DNA from: an uncultured Porphyromonadaceae bacterium
GTDB taxonomy: Bacteria > Bacteroidota > Bacteroidia > Bacteroidales > Muribaculaceae
Assembly (NCBI GenBank): GCA_947176915.1
Contig: CAMWSM010000004.1
Location: 1-64,000 of the forward strand
DNA: 64,000 nucleotides
Reading direction: 5' to 3'
The position numbers and the translations under genes were made by a program. Within the stretch, counting starts at the first letter, position 1. Each line of letters begins with the position of its first letter. Shown piece after piece: positions 25,735 to 34,869 of the stretch. The notes beneath the pieces were generated by a model that had not been told where the DNA came from, searched no databases, and worked only from the letters and a program-made list of their open reading frames with translations.

Positions 25735-28320
25735 ATGAAACAGATAATAAGAGATAGGAATTTATTAATCAGATATACTTTTCTTTCGATATTTCTTTTG
25801 CTTCTAAGCATCAAAACATTTCCTGTTTTATCACAGAATAACGTTGGAAGAATTTTTAAAGGAATCGTTATTGATGCAGAAACGGAGGAGCCTTTGCCTA
25901 ATGCGAATATTATTTCACGTCTTACTCCCAAAAGAAATGCTGTTGCTGATGAAAATGGTTTCTTTAGTCTTAAAGGGATAGTAGAAGGGGAGGAATGGAT
26001 AATTTATGTTGCGGGTTTTGAAGAGGCTAAATTAGATATTAATAAATCAGATTCTATTCAGATAATAAAATTATCACCATTTCAAACACAACTAAAGGAA
26101 GTTGAGATTCGCCCGGGCAAACAGAAATATTCAAAGAGAAATAATCCTGCTGTAGAATTTGTAAAAAGATTAAGAAGAGAATCAAAAGATCATGATCCTA
26201 CAGAAGCAGACTATTACAGTTATGATAAATATGAAAAGACATTGATTGGTCTTAACGATTTTAAGGGTGATTTTACCTCCGGCTATCTCTCAAAAGGTGG
26301 AAAGTTTCTCAAAGATTATATTGACAAATCTCCCGTGACGGGCAGGGATATCCTTAATCTTATGTTAAAGGAGAAAAAATCTACATGTCTGAGTGGAAAA
26401 AAAGTTGAAGGCAGTAAGGAGATTATTACCGGATACAGAAGCTGTGGCGTGGATGAGTTCATTAATGAAGATAATATGCGAATTATTCTTGAGGATGCAG
26501 TTCGGGAAATAGATCCTTTTAAAGATAATATTACCTTGCTTCAGAACAGGTTTGTCAGCCCTTTATCAAAAATCGGACCTGACGTATATAAGTATTATCT
26601 TACGGATACAGTGGAATTGGGTAATCAACGTTGCATAGAACTTTCATTTGTTCCACATAATCCACAGACGATGGGATTCAATGGAAAGATTTATGTCCCT
26701 CTGGGAGATACTACTATGTTTGTTAAGAAAATAATTATGCGAACTCCAAGCGACATCAATATGAATTTGATTGATAATATCTTTATTAATCTATCATACG
26801 AAAAAGATAGCGTTGGAAACAGAATTAAAGTATATGATGATGTCTGTATAGAGATGTCGCTTTTATCAAAATTGCCTAAAATCTATGGAAGAAAGACTAC
26901 TATATATGATAACTTCAGTTATGAAAAGCATTCCTTATTGAAATCATATTATTCTGAGATGGGTTCATTATTTATTTCGGAGGAATCCGGGAAAAAGGAC
27001 CTGTCTTTTTGGAATGAGGTACGTAAAATTCCTTTGAGTGTATCTGAAGAAAGGATGGGTGGGTTAATGAAACAGATTCGGAGAAATCCAATACTATATT
27101 GGGGGGAGAAAGGGCTGAAGCTTTTGGTAGAAGGTTATATAAAAACCGGCAATCCAAGTAAGTTTGAGATAGGTCCGATAAATACTTTCATAAGCGGCAA
27201 CACGGTTGAAGGCGTACGTTTGCGTTTTGGAGGAATGACTTTGGCTGCCTTGAATCCTCATTTTTTTGCAAGCGGATATGTTGCATACGGAACAAGAGAC
27301 AGGAAGTGGAAATATGAAGGTTTGCTGGAATATTCATTCCCCTCAAAGCGGAATTTTTTTAATGAGTGGCCTCGACATGGCTTTTCTTTGAAATACAAAT
27401 ATGATATTGATATGCTTGGGCAGCATTATCTTTTTGCAAATGCTGATAACGTTTTTCTTTCTTTTAAAAGAATGGAGAGTGTTCTGGCAACTTATCAGCG
27501 ACAAGGTTCATTGAGCTACATATTTGAACTTCCGAACAACTTTTCTTTAGAAACAGGAATTAAATTATGGAAACAGGAAGCTACCGGGTGGGTACCATTC
27601 AAATTCTCTGATGGAAGAATCTTGACCCATTACAGAGAAAACTCTATTTCTGTATCCTTGCGATGGGCTCCCGGCGAGAAGTTCATTCAGGGAAGAACAA
27701 AAAGGAGTCCGGTCAATATGGATTCATGGATTTTTCAGCTTACCCATGAATTTGGACCAAAAGGTTTATTTAATTCTGCATTTACGATAAATAACACCGA
27801 GTTGTCTGTTCGTAAAAGATTTTGGTTCTCTGCATTTGGATATACAGATATGATTCTAAAAGGGGGAATAATATGGAGTTCTGTCTTTTTCCCTGCTTTA
27901 ATGTGGCCGAATGCCAATCTGACCTATACCATACAGCCTGAAAGTTATTCTTTAATGAATCCTATGGAGTTTGCCAATGATAAATATGCATCCGTTGATT
28001 TAAGTTACTTCGGATTGGGAGTTCTATTTAACCGGATTCCTTTACTAAAGCGATTAAAGTTAAGAGAGGTTGTAACTTTCAAAGCTCTGACAGGGGGCCT
28101 GTCGGATAGAAATAATCCATCTAAAAACGAGGATTTATTATTATTTCCCTCTCAAGCTCAGACTCAGACCCTCTCTTCTGTACCATATATGGAAGCAGGG
28201 GTCGGTATTGATAATATTTTTATGTTTTTGCGTGTGGATTATGTATGGCGACTTACATATCGAAACACTCCGGGGTGTGATAAAAGCGGGGTAAGAATAT
28301 CCCTCCATTTCTCTTTTTAA
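25735..28320 (+). CDS. DUF5686 family outer membrane protein with carboxypeptidase-like N-domain
   Basis: This 861-residue protein has a signal sequence (RYTFLSIFLLLLSIKTFPVLSQ), a carboxypeptidase-regulatory-like beta-sandwich (about residues 40-120, FKGIVIDAETEEPLPNANIISR...VADENGFFSLKGI), the DUF5686 hallmark KRNNPAVEFVKRL...YYSYDKYEK, and a beta-barrel-like C-terminal region ending in an aromatic residue (ISLHFSF). It resembles TonB-dependent transporters in layout but no plug domain is seen. It is expected in the outer membrane; function is unknown. It is monocistronic and ends before a terminator. Confidence 0.87.
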   Translation: MKQIIRDRNLLIRYTFLSIFLLLLSIKTFPVLSQNNVGRIFKGIVIDAETEEPLPNANIISRLTPKRNAVADENGFFSLKGIVEGEEWIIYVAGFEEAKLDINKSDSIQIIKLSPFQTQLKEVEIRPGKQKYSKRNNPAVEFVKRLRRESKDHDPTEADYYSYDKYEKTLIGLNDFKGDFTSGYLSKGGKFLKDYIDKSPVTGRDILNLMLKEKKSTCLSGKKVEGSKEIITGYRSCGVDEFINEDNMRIILEDAVREIDPFKDNITLLQNRFVSPLSKIGPDVYKYYLTDTVELGNQRCIELSFVPHNPQTMGFNGKIYVPLGDTTMFVKKIIMRTPSDINMNLIDNIFINLSYEKDSVGNRIKVYDDVCIEMSLLSKLPKIYGRKTTIYDNFSYEKHSLLKSYYSEMGSLFISEESGKKDLSFWNEVRKIPLSVSEERMGGLMKQIRRNPILYWGEKGLKLLVEGYIKTGNPSKFEIGPINTFISGNTVEGVRLRFGGMTLAALNPHFFASGYVAYGTRDRKWKYEGLLEYSFPSKRNFFNEWPRHGFSLKYKYDIDMLGQHYLFANADNVFLSFKRMESVLATYQRQGSLSYIFELPNNFSLETGIKLWKQEATGWVPFKFSDGRILTHYRENSISVSLRWAPGEKFIQGRTKRSPVNMDSWIFQLTHEFGPKGLFNSAFTINNTELSVRKRFWFSAFGYTDMILKGGIIWSSVFFPALMWPNANLTYTIQPESYSLMNPMEFANDKYASVDLSYFGLGVLFNRIPLLKRLKLREVVTFKALTGGLSDRNNPSKNEDLLLFPSQAQTQTLSSVPYMEAGVGIDNIFMFLRVDYVWRLTYRNTPGCDKSGVRISLHFSF

Positions 28321-28422
28321 GTAAGTAGGTAAGGGAGTTGGCTCTCATATTTTGTGGTAGGTGATATGAGGGAAAAAAGAAGAAATGCTTTTTTATTTAT
28401 TCTCAACTATATTTAATAAAAA

Positions 28423-28452
28423 AAGGGTTCGTCTGAATAAAGACGAACCCTT
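28423..28452. terminator. Terminator between DUF5686 gene and sigma factor
   Basis: A perfect 12-bp stem (AAGGGTTCGTCT and its complement) has a six-base loop, preceded by an A run that gives the minus strand a T tract. The genes are convergent. Confidence 0.8.
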
Positions 28453-28488
28453 GAAACTGACTCATGCAATAAACTCTATATCTTAATC

Positions 28489-28995
28489 TTATCTGAAATC
28501 TTTGAGTGATTCACGCAATTTCTGGCGAGCAACAAAGATTCTTGTTTTTACAGTCCCAACAGGGAGATTCATTTTTTCTGCGATCTCACTGTATTTATAG
28601 CCGGCAACATACATATTGAATGGAATTCTGTATTCGTCGGCAAATTCATTGAGAACAGCAGAAATCTCTTTTACTGCGTAGGAGCCTTCCGGAGTAGATA
28701 AGCCGGAATCTTGCGATAGGTTAAGATGATAGAGATCTTCAGTCTGGTCAATTACCGTTGCTTTCTTTACATTTTGACGGTAATTGTTGATGAAGATGTT
28801 ACGCATGATGGTGAATACCCACCCTTTAAGATTCACATTGTCAACAAACTTTTCTTCGTTGTCAAGTGCCTTGAGGGTAGTGTCCTGAAGGAGGTCTTGT
28901 GCTTCTTCGCGATTGGCGGTGAGCTGATAAGCAAAACTGAGAAGGTTTGCTTGTAGACCCAGAATCTTTTTTTGGAACGAATTGTTCGTTTTCAT
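28489..28995 (-). CDS. ECF-type RNA polymerase sigma factor
   Basis: This 168-residue protein has sigma region 2 (LLSFAYQLTANREEAQDLLQDTTLKAL; GWVFTIMRNIFINNYR) and region 4 (YSEIAEKMNLPVGTVKTRIFVARQKLRE, a helix-turn-helix). It recruits RNA polymerase to alternative promoters. No anti-sigma gene adjoins it; the neighbours are convergent DUF5686 and divergent DEAD-box helicase. A minus-strand promoter (29075-29107) precedes it. Region 3 is absent, as normal for this group. Confidence 0.93.
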   Translation of the reverse strand: MKTNNSFQKKILGLQANLLSFAYQLTANREEAQDLLQDTTLKALDNEEKFVDNVNLKGWVFTIMRNIFINNYRQNVKKATVIDQTEDLYHLNLSQDSGLSTPEGSYAVKEISAVLNEFADEYRIPFNMYVAGYKYSEIAEKMNLPVGTVKTRIFVARQKLRESLKDFR

Positions 28996-29074
28996 GTTGT
29001 TGGTAAGTAAAGTCGTTTCAATAGTATAACTGATAGTAGATGGATATTATTGTATTTAAAAACAAAAATTTTTC

Positions 29075-29107
29075 CAAAATTATTAAAATTATTAATTTTG
29101 CATCAAA
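29075..29107. promoter_or_regulatory. Divergent promoters, sigma factor / DEAD-box helicase
   Basis: On the minus strand TTTG (29107-29104), 21 bases, TAATTTTG (29082-29075) drives the sigma gene. On the plus strand TAATTTTG (29093-29100) faces the helicase, with no clear -33. The plus -7 element lies inside the minus promoter spacer. Confidence 0.65.
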
Positions 29108-29239
29108 TTTAGAGTTTAGCCTTACCTTTTCTTTCTATTTTTATTAAAATTTATAGAAAGAGATTTGATTTTCATTTTATGGGTTATGCTTAAGTTGTTT
29201 ATCATATAATAAGGTGAGACCCTATTAAACATTGTAAAA

Positions 29240-30559
29240 ATGCGATTTGAAGATATCCTTACAAACGACGATTTGCTGGATGCACTCTATGACATGCACT
29301 TCGACGAGTGTACTCCGATACAGGAACTATCCATCCCTCCAGTTTTAGAAGGGAGAGATTTATTGGCAGTGGCACAGACCGGAACCGGAAAGACAGCGGC
29401 TTATCTTTTGCCTATCATAGAAAGATTGGTAAATGATAATTTCCCACAAGATAACGTAAATTGTGTCGTAATGGCTCCTACAAGAGAGTTAGCTCAGCAA
29501 ATAGACCGTCAGATGCAAGGGTTTTCTTATTTCATGCCTGTTAGCAGTATGGCAATCTATGGAGGAACCGACGGACATACATACGAGCAGCAACGTAAGG
29601 GATTGAAAAATGGGGCAGATGTTGTCATTGCTACTCCCGGGAGGCTGCTGGCTCATCTTAGCATGGGATATGTAGATCTATCAAAAGTATCTTTCTTTGT
29701 TCTTGATGAAGCTGATCGGATGCTCGATATGGGATTTTTCGATGATATTATGCAGATTGTCGCTCATCTTCCCAAACAACGTCAGACTCTTCTGTTTTCA
29801 GCCACCATGCCTCCTAAAATTCAGCAAATGGCTAAACAGATATTAAACAACCCTTCCGAGGTAAAGATAGCGGTGTCAAAACCTGCTGAAAAAATAAAGC
29901 AGAGCGCGGTGGTATGCTATGAATTTCAAAAGATGCCTATTCTCGAAAGAATTTTTCGGGATAATCCTCCTCAAAGGGTAATCATTTTTTCATCTTCCAA
30001 GCAGAAAGTGAAGGATTTATCGAGGTCTTTAAAGAAGATGTCGATAAAAGTTGCGGAAATGCATTCCGATCTTGAACAAAATGAGCGAGAGGAGGTAATG
30101 TTGAACTTTAAAGCCTCAAGAGTCAATGTTCTTGTTGCGACTGACATAATTGCACGCGGAATTGATATAGATAACATTGAGACGGTGATAAATTATGATG
30201 TCCCGCATGAGGGCGAAGATTATGTCCATAGAATAGGAAGAACTGCCCGAGCCGATAAGGAGGGGAATGCAATAACCTTTATAAGTGAGAAAGAGAGGGG
30301 AAAGTTTCGTAGTATTGAGAGAATGCTTGGGAAGGAGGTGGAGAAGATTCCGGTTGATCCTGATCTGGGGGAAACACCTGGATATGATAATAAGAGGAGG
30401 GAAAGTTTTTCGCGTGGTAAGGGAGAGGGTAGGACGGGTCAGAAAATAAGTAGGGCAGAAAAAAATACCTCCGAAGAGAAAAGAAGTCCTCGGAGGCATA
30501 AAAGATGGGAAGTAGGGAAGAAGAGCAAAAAAGGTTCTAATCCTTCTCAGGAACCGTAG
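29240..30559 (+). CDS. DEAD-box RNA helicase
   Basis: This 439-residue protein has the full DEAD-box set: Q motif, AQTGTGKTAAYLLP, APTRELAQQ, TPGRL, VLDEADRMLD, FSATMP, and in domain 2 VATDIIARGIDID and YVHRIGRTARADK. The final 70 residues are basic and low-complexity (RRESFSRGKGEGRTGQ...RRHKRWEVGKKSKKG), typical of an RNA-binding tail. It would unwind short RNA duplexes in ribosome assembly or decay. The promoter at 29093 implies a leader of about 130 bases. Its 3' end overlaps the convergent transporter gene by 23 bases. Confidence 0.95.
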   Translation: MRFEDILTNDDLLDALYDMHFDECTPIQELSIPPVLEGRDLLAVAQTGTGKTAAYLLPIIERLVNDNFPQDNVNCVVMAPTRELAQQIDRQMQGFSYFMPVSSMAIYGGTDGHTYEQQRKGLKNGADVVIATPGRLLAHLSMGYVDLSKVSFFVLDEADRMLDMGFFDDIMQIVAHLPKQRQTLLFSATMPPKIQQMAKQILNNPSEVKIAVSKPAEKIKQSAVVCYEFQKMPILERIFRDNPPQRVIIFSSSKQKVKDLSRSLKKMSIKVAEMHSDLEQNEREEVMLNFKASRVNVLVATDIIARGIDIDNIETVINYDVPHEGEDYVHRIGRTARADKEGNAITFISEKERGKFRSIERMLGKEVEKIPVDPDLGETPGYDNKRRESFSRGKGEGRTGQKISRAEKNTSEEKRSPRRHKRWEVGKKSKKGSNPSQEP

Positions 30560-31478
30560 AATCCAACTTTTTAACATTTGATTGATGGCGCATTAATTGC
30601 CATGAATTAATAATATTCTGCCATGCAACGTATGATGCAGGGGCAAGTGATGCAAGCGGATTAAGGTATGCAAGGGCGAGCCACACGGCGAGAACAGTAT
30701 TTTTTTGTCCTAATCCTTGTCCTCCGGCTACTTTGTCTCCGAATCTTTTTCCTATAATTCTGCCAAGCTTAAATTGAATAAGACAGGCTAAAAGGGCTCC
30801 GAAAGCAAGAAGAATCATTGTAGTGGTTGCTTCCGGGGTCCAGTTTTTTATTGTGAAACTTACACAACTGCCAACAACGATTAAAAGAGATACTGACCAA
30901 AGATAAAAGGATAACTGCTGCATGCCGACGATACGTGAATGAACTGCGGGGATGGCGTATCGGAGTAGGAGAGCTAATGCAAGGGGTGCCAGAATGAGAG
31001 GGAATACCTGCATTAAAATCATATAAAAAGATTGTAAAAAAGTAATCTCAGGATGCTCTCCGATAGCAGCAAACATAAGTGGACCGGCAACTGCGACAAA
31101 CGCATTGCATATCAAACTATAGGTTGCCACTTTAGAAATGCTCCCACCCAGCATGGAGGTTATGACGGGGGCAGCTGTGGCAGTAGGGATTATGAAGCAG
31201 ATAAATATCCCCTCAGCCAAAGTTCTGTTCCAGAAAAAAGTAAGGAAATAGGATGCAGCTGCAAGAATTATTTGTGTAAGTAAAAGGGATAGTTCAAATT
31301 TATTAGGCCGGAAATCACTTATTTTTAGTTTGCAGTAAGTAATGAAAAGCATTGTAAAAATAAGATAGGGAGAAAGGAATGTAAGATAGCCCATCCATTT
31401 ATAGAATACCGCCCCTGCCACCATAGCAATCGGAAGCATGAGGGTTTTAATGGTGGAACGGTTTATTGCCCCCTTCAT
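30537..31478 (-). CDS. Bile acid:sodium symporter (BASS) family transporter
   Basis: This 313-residue protein has about nine to ten membrane segments and the BASS-type layout with FIIPTATAAPVITSMLGGSISKVATYSLICNAFVAVAGPLMFA, and a C-terminal segment GGQGLGQKNTVLAVWLALAYLNPLASLAPASYVAWQNIINSWQL, which resembles the crossover helix region of SBF proteins. Substrate unknown; bile acids are not implied. It is last in the minus operon DUF486-dus-mtnN and overlaps mtnN by four bases. Confidence 0.82.
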   Translation of the reverse strand: MKGAINRSTIKTLMLPIAMVAGAVFYKWMGYLTFLSPYLIFTMLFITYCKLKISDFRPNKFELSLLLTQIILAAASYFLTFFWNRTLAEGIFICFIIPTATAAPVITSMLGGSISKVATYSLICNAFVAVAGPLMFAAIGEHPEITFLQSFYMILMQVFPLILAPLALALLLRYAIPAVHSRIVGMQQLSFYLWSVSLLIVVGSCVSFTIKNWTPEATTTMILLAFGALLACLIQFKLGRIIGKRFGDKVAGGQGLGQKNTVLAVWLALAYLNPLASLAPASYVAWQNIINSWQLMRHQSNVKKLDSTVPEKD

Positions 31479-32170
31479 TCAACACTCTCCTTCCCAATTT
31501 TTGTGATGATATTTCTTACTGCCTCAAAAGTTTTCTTTGGAGCATCTTCCCAGAAATTTTTATATTGGAGTATATTTTCCCCCTCTCCGGGAGTATCGCT
31601 CACTACACGTATGATGTTAAAGGGAATGGAATTAAGAAAACATGTCTGAGCTATGGCTGCTGATTCCATATCCACAGCTTTGACATCGGGGAAATGATTT
31701 CTAATGATAGCTATCTCCTCAGCTGAAGAAATGAATTTGTCTCCGGTGCAGATCAGACCATAACATAAAGGAAATTCATTTTCACTCTCTTTAGATACGT
31801 CAATAACCATTTGAGAGGGAGTGAAATATAACGGACATCCGTCAGCTTCGCCATATTTCGTGCCTGGTCCGCACCAAACGTCATCAAACGCCACCTTATC
31901 GGCAATCAAGATTGTACCAATCGGAAGACCTGCCCCTCCGGCAACCCCTGTATTGATTATCAAATCAGGATTTTCCTCTTTAATGAGAGTAAGGGTTCTT
32001 ATAGCTGCATTAACTTTACCAATGCCACATTTTGCCACGGTTACATTATTATTTCCTATTTTCCCCTTTATAGCAGCGATATGGCCATACGTTACCTTGT
32101 GAGGATTGTTAAGCAAAGATATGACAAGGTTCATCTCCTTATCCATTGCAGTCAGGATGATTATATTCAT
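31475..32170 (-). CDS. mtnN: 5'-methylthioadenosine/S-adenosylhomocysteine nucleosidase
   Basis: This 231-residue phosphorylase-fold enzyme cleaves adenine from methylthioadenosine and S-adenosylhomocysteine. It begins IIILTAMDKEMNLV and carries NTGVAGGAG, ICTGDKFI, the specificity motif AVDMESAAIAQ and catalytic Asp in VVSDTPG. It is 16 bases after dus in the same operon and overlaps the transporter start by four bases. A futalosine hydrolase is a less likely alternative because the MTAN motifs are intact. Confidence 0.9.
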   Translation of the reverse strand: MNIIILTAMDKEMNLVISLLNNPHKVTYGHIAAIKGKIGNNNVTVAKCGIGKVNAAIRTLTLIKEENPDLIINTGVAGGAGLPIGTILIADKVAFDDVWCGPGTKYGEADGCPLYFTPSQMVIDVSKESENEFPLCYGLICTGDKFISSAEEIAIIRNHFPDVKAVDMESAAIAQTCFLNSIPFNIIRVVSDTPGEGENILQYKNFWEDAPKKTFEAVRNIITKIGKESVE

Positions 32171-32186
32171 GTTTTGACGTTTTAAA

Positions 32187-33110
32187 TTATTTTATAGATG
32201 CTACCGCAGAATGATATTTTGCAATGTTAGTTGCCTTTTTAATTGATTTCCAGGATTTCCTGCCTATTTCCTCTTCCGCATATTCCCAGAAAGGCTTTAT
32301 CTTTGATATGATCTGACTTTCTCCACAAAGATTTTCTGTATAGTAATCGAGAAGCCTTCTGTGGAAAAGAAGCATTTTTTCAATACGCTTATCATGAGTC
32401 CACTCAGAGCCTTCTTTCCATTCAGAAAGGAGTGATGGTCTGCCGAGGACACCTCTTCCGGACATTATGCCTGCAACTGTAGGGAATTTTGAAAAAATAA
32501 GGTCTATATCCGATGGTTTCCGTATGTCTCCATTAAAAATCACCGGATTTAAACTTTGTTCAAGTATCTGCTCAAACTGATCGAGAAATAAATCTCCGCT
32601 ATATTGTTGGCGAGCAATTCTCGGATGAACAGTAATATGAGAAACATTTACCTTATTAAGCAATGGCAGGAGACTTTTCCATTCATCAGGTTGGGATAAT
32701 CCAAGCCTCATTTTTACTGAAAAAGAGATGTCTGGATTCTTCTTTATGAGTTCTGCCACAGACTCGGCAAGTTGATGATTGGCGATTGTTGCAGCTCCTC
32801 TTCCATGACCTGTCTGAAGGGGGAAGGGGCAACCCATATTTAGATCAATTCTTGATATTTTCTCTTTTTTTAATTTTTCTACCAAGACATTTAACTCCTC
32901 TTTGTCTCGAAAAATTATTTGTGGTATAATGCTGGTGTTATCATTGAGAGGGGAAAGGAGGTCCTTCAAATCGCGTTGACGGATGGAGTCGTTTTCAAGT
33001 CGGATAAAAGGGGTATAAAATTTAGATGATGTTCCATATATTAAGTTGTGAAAGTGTCTATATGGCGCATCAGTATGCCCTTGTACGGGAGCAAAATGAA
33101 CAGATTTCAT
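32187..33110 (-). CDS. dus: tRNA-dihydrouridine synthase
   Basis: This 307-residue FMN enzyme reduces uridine in tRNA. It shows FAPVQGHTDAPYRHF, the catalytic cysteine in IDLNMGCPFPLQTGHGRGAA, FSVKMRLG, and ITVHPRIARQQYSG, followed by PVIFNGDI and the C-terminal helical tRNA-binding domain. It lies six bases after DUF486. The sub-family (DusA, B or C) cannot be assigned with confidence. Confidence 0.93.
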   Translation of the reverse strand: MKSVHFAPVQGHTDAPYRHFHNLIYGTSSKFYTPFIRLENDSIRQRDLKDLLSPLNDNTSIIPQIIFRDKEELNVLVEKLKKEKISRIDLNMGCPFPLQTGHGRGAATIANHQLAESVAELIKKNPDISFSVKMRLGLSQPDEWKSLLPLLNKVNVSHITVHPRIARQQYSGDLFLDQFEQILEQSLNPVIFNGDIRKPSDIDLIFSKFPTVAGIMSGRGVLGRPSLLSEWKEGSEWTHDKRIEKMLLFHRRLLDYYTENLCGESQIISKIKPFWEYAEEEIGRKSWKSIKKATNIAKYHSAVASIK

Positions 33111-33116
33111 ATAATA

Positions 33117-33494
33117 TTATTTTGAAGGGAGAAAGGTGAAACATACAGCGGCAACAAGACAAATGAAAGCAGCGATATGATTCCAATGAAGTTTTTCACC
33201 GGAAAAAAAGAACATTGCCAGAATAGTGAATACAGTGAGAGAAATCACTTCCTGGATAATCTTGAGTTGGAAGAGAGAGAATGGTCCTCCATTATCCTGA
33301 AATCCTATTCTATTGGCGGGAATCATGAAGCAATACTCCACTAATGCAATTCCCCATGAAACCACAATTACCAGGAATAAGGGCCAATCTTTGGAAATGC
33401 CTGAAGTCTGGAGCTTGAGATGACCATACCAGGCTACAGTCATAAATACATTGGAAATGATCAAAAGAAGGATTGTTATTAAAGATGCTTTCAT
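33117..33494 (-). CDS. DUF486 (DMT-like) small membrane protein
   Basis: This 125-residue protein has four membrane segments and the DUF486 signatures VFMTVAWYGHLK near residue 18 and EYCFMIPANRIGF near residue 53. The family is distantly related to small multidrug resistance transporters, and function is unknown. It heads the minus operon and is served by the minus-facing promoter at 33533-33540. Confidence 0.9.
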   Translation of the reverse strand: MKASLITILLLIISNVFMTVAWYGHLKLQTSGISKDWPLFLVIVVSWGIALVEYCFMIPANRIGFQDNGGPFSLFQLKIIQEVISLTVFTILAMFFFSGEKLHWNHIAAFICLVAAVCFTFLPSK

Positions 33495-33530
33495 CTGATG
33501 ATGTTTTCTAAATATATTATTATTTCAGAG

Positions 33531-33602
33531 TGCAAAATTACTTAAAAAAGGTCAATCATACATCTATACTTTGTATTAAAGTTATTTTTAAGTAATTTTG
33601 CA
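33531..33602. promoter_or_regulatory. Mirror-image divergent promoters, DUF486 operon / flavodiiron protein
   Basis: Two perfect 18-base inverted arms (33531-33548, TGCAAAATTACTTAAAAA, and 33585-33602) are separated by 36 bases. Each arm carries an outward-facing TAATTTTG (minus 33540-33533, plus 33593-33600). On the plus strand TTTG at 33570-33573 sits 19 bases upstream of the -7 box, a full consensus promoter. Confidence 0.8.
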
Positions 33603-33672
33603 TTTGAAATTGTTAATATAACAAAGGGATTCCACAAAGTAATATGCTTTCCCAAAAATAAAGATAAAGACT

Positions 33673-34869
33673 ATGAATATTCGCAAAATCACCGATGGTA
33701 TATATTATGTCGGAGTCAATGATCGTGTAACCGACCGTTTTGAAGGATTATGGCCGCTCCCGCAGGGAGTGAGTTATAATTCCTATATAGTTAAGGGTAA
33801 GACCAAGACTGCACTTATTGATACTGTTGAAATCGGGTCAGTACGTAATTTTATCAGATCAATATATTCGGAAATTGGCGACTCTCGCATTGATTATCTC
33901 GTGATTAATCACATGGAGCCTGATCATTCCGGAGGTATTCCTATGGTGTTGTCTCATTTCCCGGAACTGAAGATTGTAGGAAATAAGCAAACAATTGCCA
34001 TGATAAAGGGTTTTTTCCATATTGAGGATGAGTCGCGTTTTATGGAAATTGCCGATGGAGCAACTATTGATTTAGGAGAAAAAAGTCTAAGGTTTATTAT
34101 GACTCCTATGGTTCATTGGCCGGAGACGATGATGACTTATGTTGAAGAGAATGGTGTAATATTCTCCGGAGATGCTTTCGGATGTTTTGGCGCTTTGAAT
34201 GGCGGAATAGTTGATGATGAAATGAATGTAGAGTGGTATTGGGATGAGATGTATCGTTACTATTCCAATATTGTCGGCAAATACGGACGTTTTGTTCAAA
34301 AGGCATTGGAGAAGACCTCCACTCTCAAAATTGATTTTCTATGTCCTACTCATGGACCCGTCTGGCATGAACATATCAATCGTGTTGTGGATATTTATAA
34401 CAGGCTTAGTAAATACGAGAGTGAACCTGGCGTAACTATTATATTCGGATCAATGTATGGAAATACCGGAGAGATAGCTGAGGCTATAGCACGTCAGCTT
34501 GCAGCAAAAGGTGTTAAAAATATTAAGATTCATAATGCAGCCAAAGAGAATCTTAGTTCCATGATTTCCGATGCCTTCAGATATGAAGGTCTGATTGTAG
34601 GTGGGCCAACCTATTCAATGCATCTTTTCCCTCCTGTAGAGGAGTTTATGATAGCAATGGAGACCAGAGAATTAAAGAATAAAGTAGTGGCAACCTTCGG
34701 TTCCTTTACATGGGCTTCAGCGGCTGCCAAAACATTAAAGGAGTATCTCCAGAAGATGAAAATAGAGCCTGTTGCCAGTCTTGAAATGAAACATGCCGCT
34801 TCTTCAGATACTTATGCCGAGATTGAAAAATTGGCTGAAAAATTGGTCGAAGCATTAAAGTTAAAATGA
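33673..34869 (+). CDS. A-type flavodiiron protein (FprA family)
   Basis: This 398-residue cytoplasmic enzyme reduces oxygen to water or nitric oxide to nitrous oxide, protecting anaerobes. The N-terminal metallo-beta-lactamase-like domain has the diiron ligands H80, E82, D84 in INHMEPDHSGG, plus histidine in VHWPET, aspartate in FSGDAFG and histidine in PTHGP. The C-terminal flavodoxin domain begins near residue 253 (IIFGSMYGNTGEIAEAI). A strong promoter precedes it, and it overlaps the next gene by an ATGA. Confidence 0.96.
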   Translation: MNIRKITDGIYYVGVNDRVTDRFEGLWPLPQGVSYNSYIVKGKTKTALIDTVEIGSVRNFIRSIYSEIGDSRIDYLVINHMEPDHSGGIPMVLSHFPELKIVGNKQTIAMIKGFFHIEDESRFMEIADGATIDLGEKSLRFIMTPMVHWPETMMTYVEENGVIFSGDAFGCFGALNGGIVDDEMNVEWYWDEMYRYYSNIVGKYGRFVQKALEKTSTLKIDFLCPTHGPVWHEHINRVVDIYNRLSKYESEPGVTIIFGSMYGNTGEIAEAIARQLAAKGVKNIKIHNAAKENLSSMISDAFRYEGLIVGGPTYSMHLFPPVEEFMIAMETRELKNKVVATFGSFTWASAAAKTLKEYLQKMKIEPVASLEMKHAASSDTYAEIEKLAEKLVEALKLK

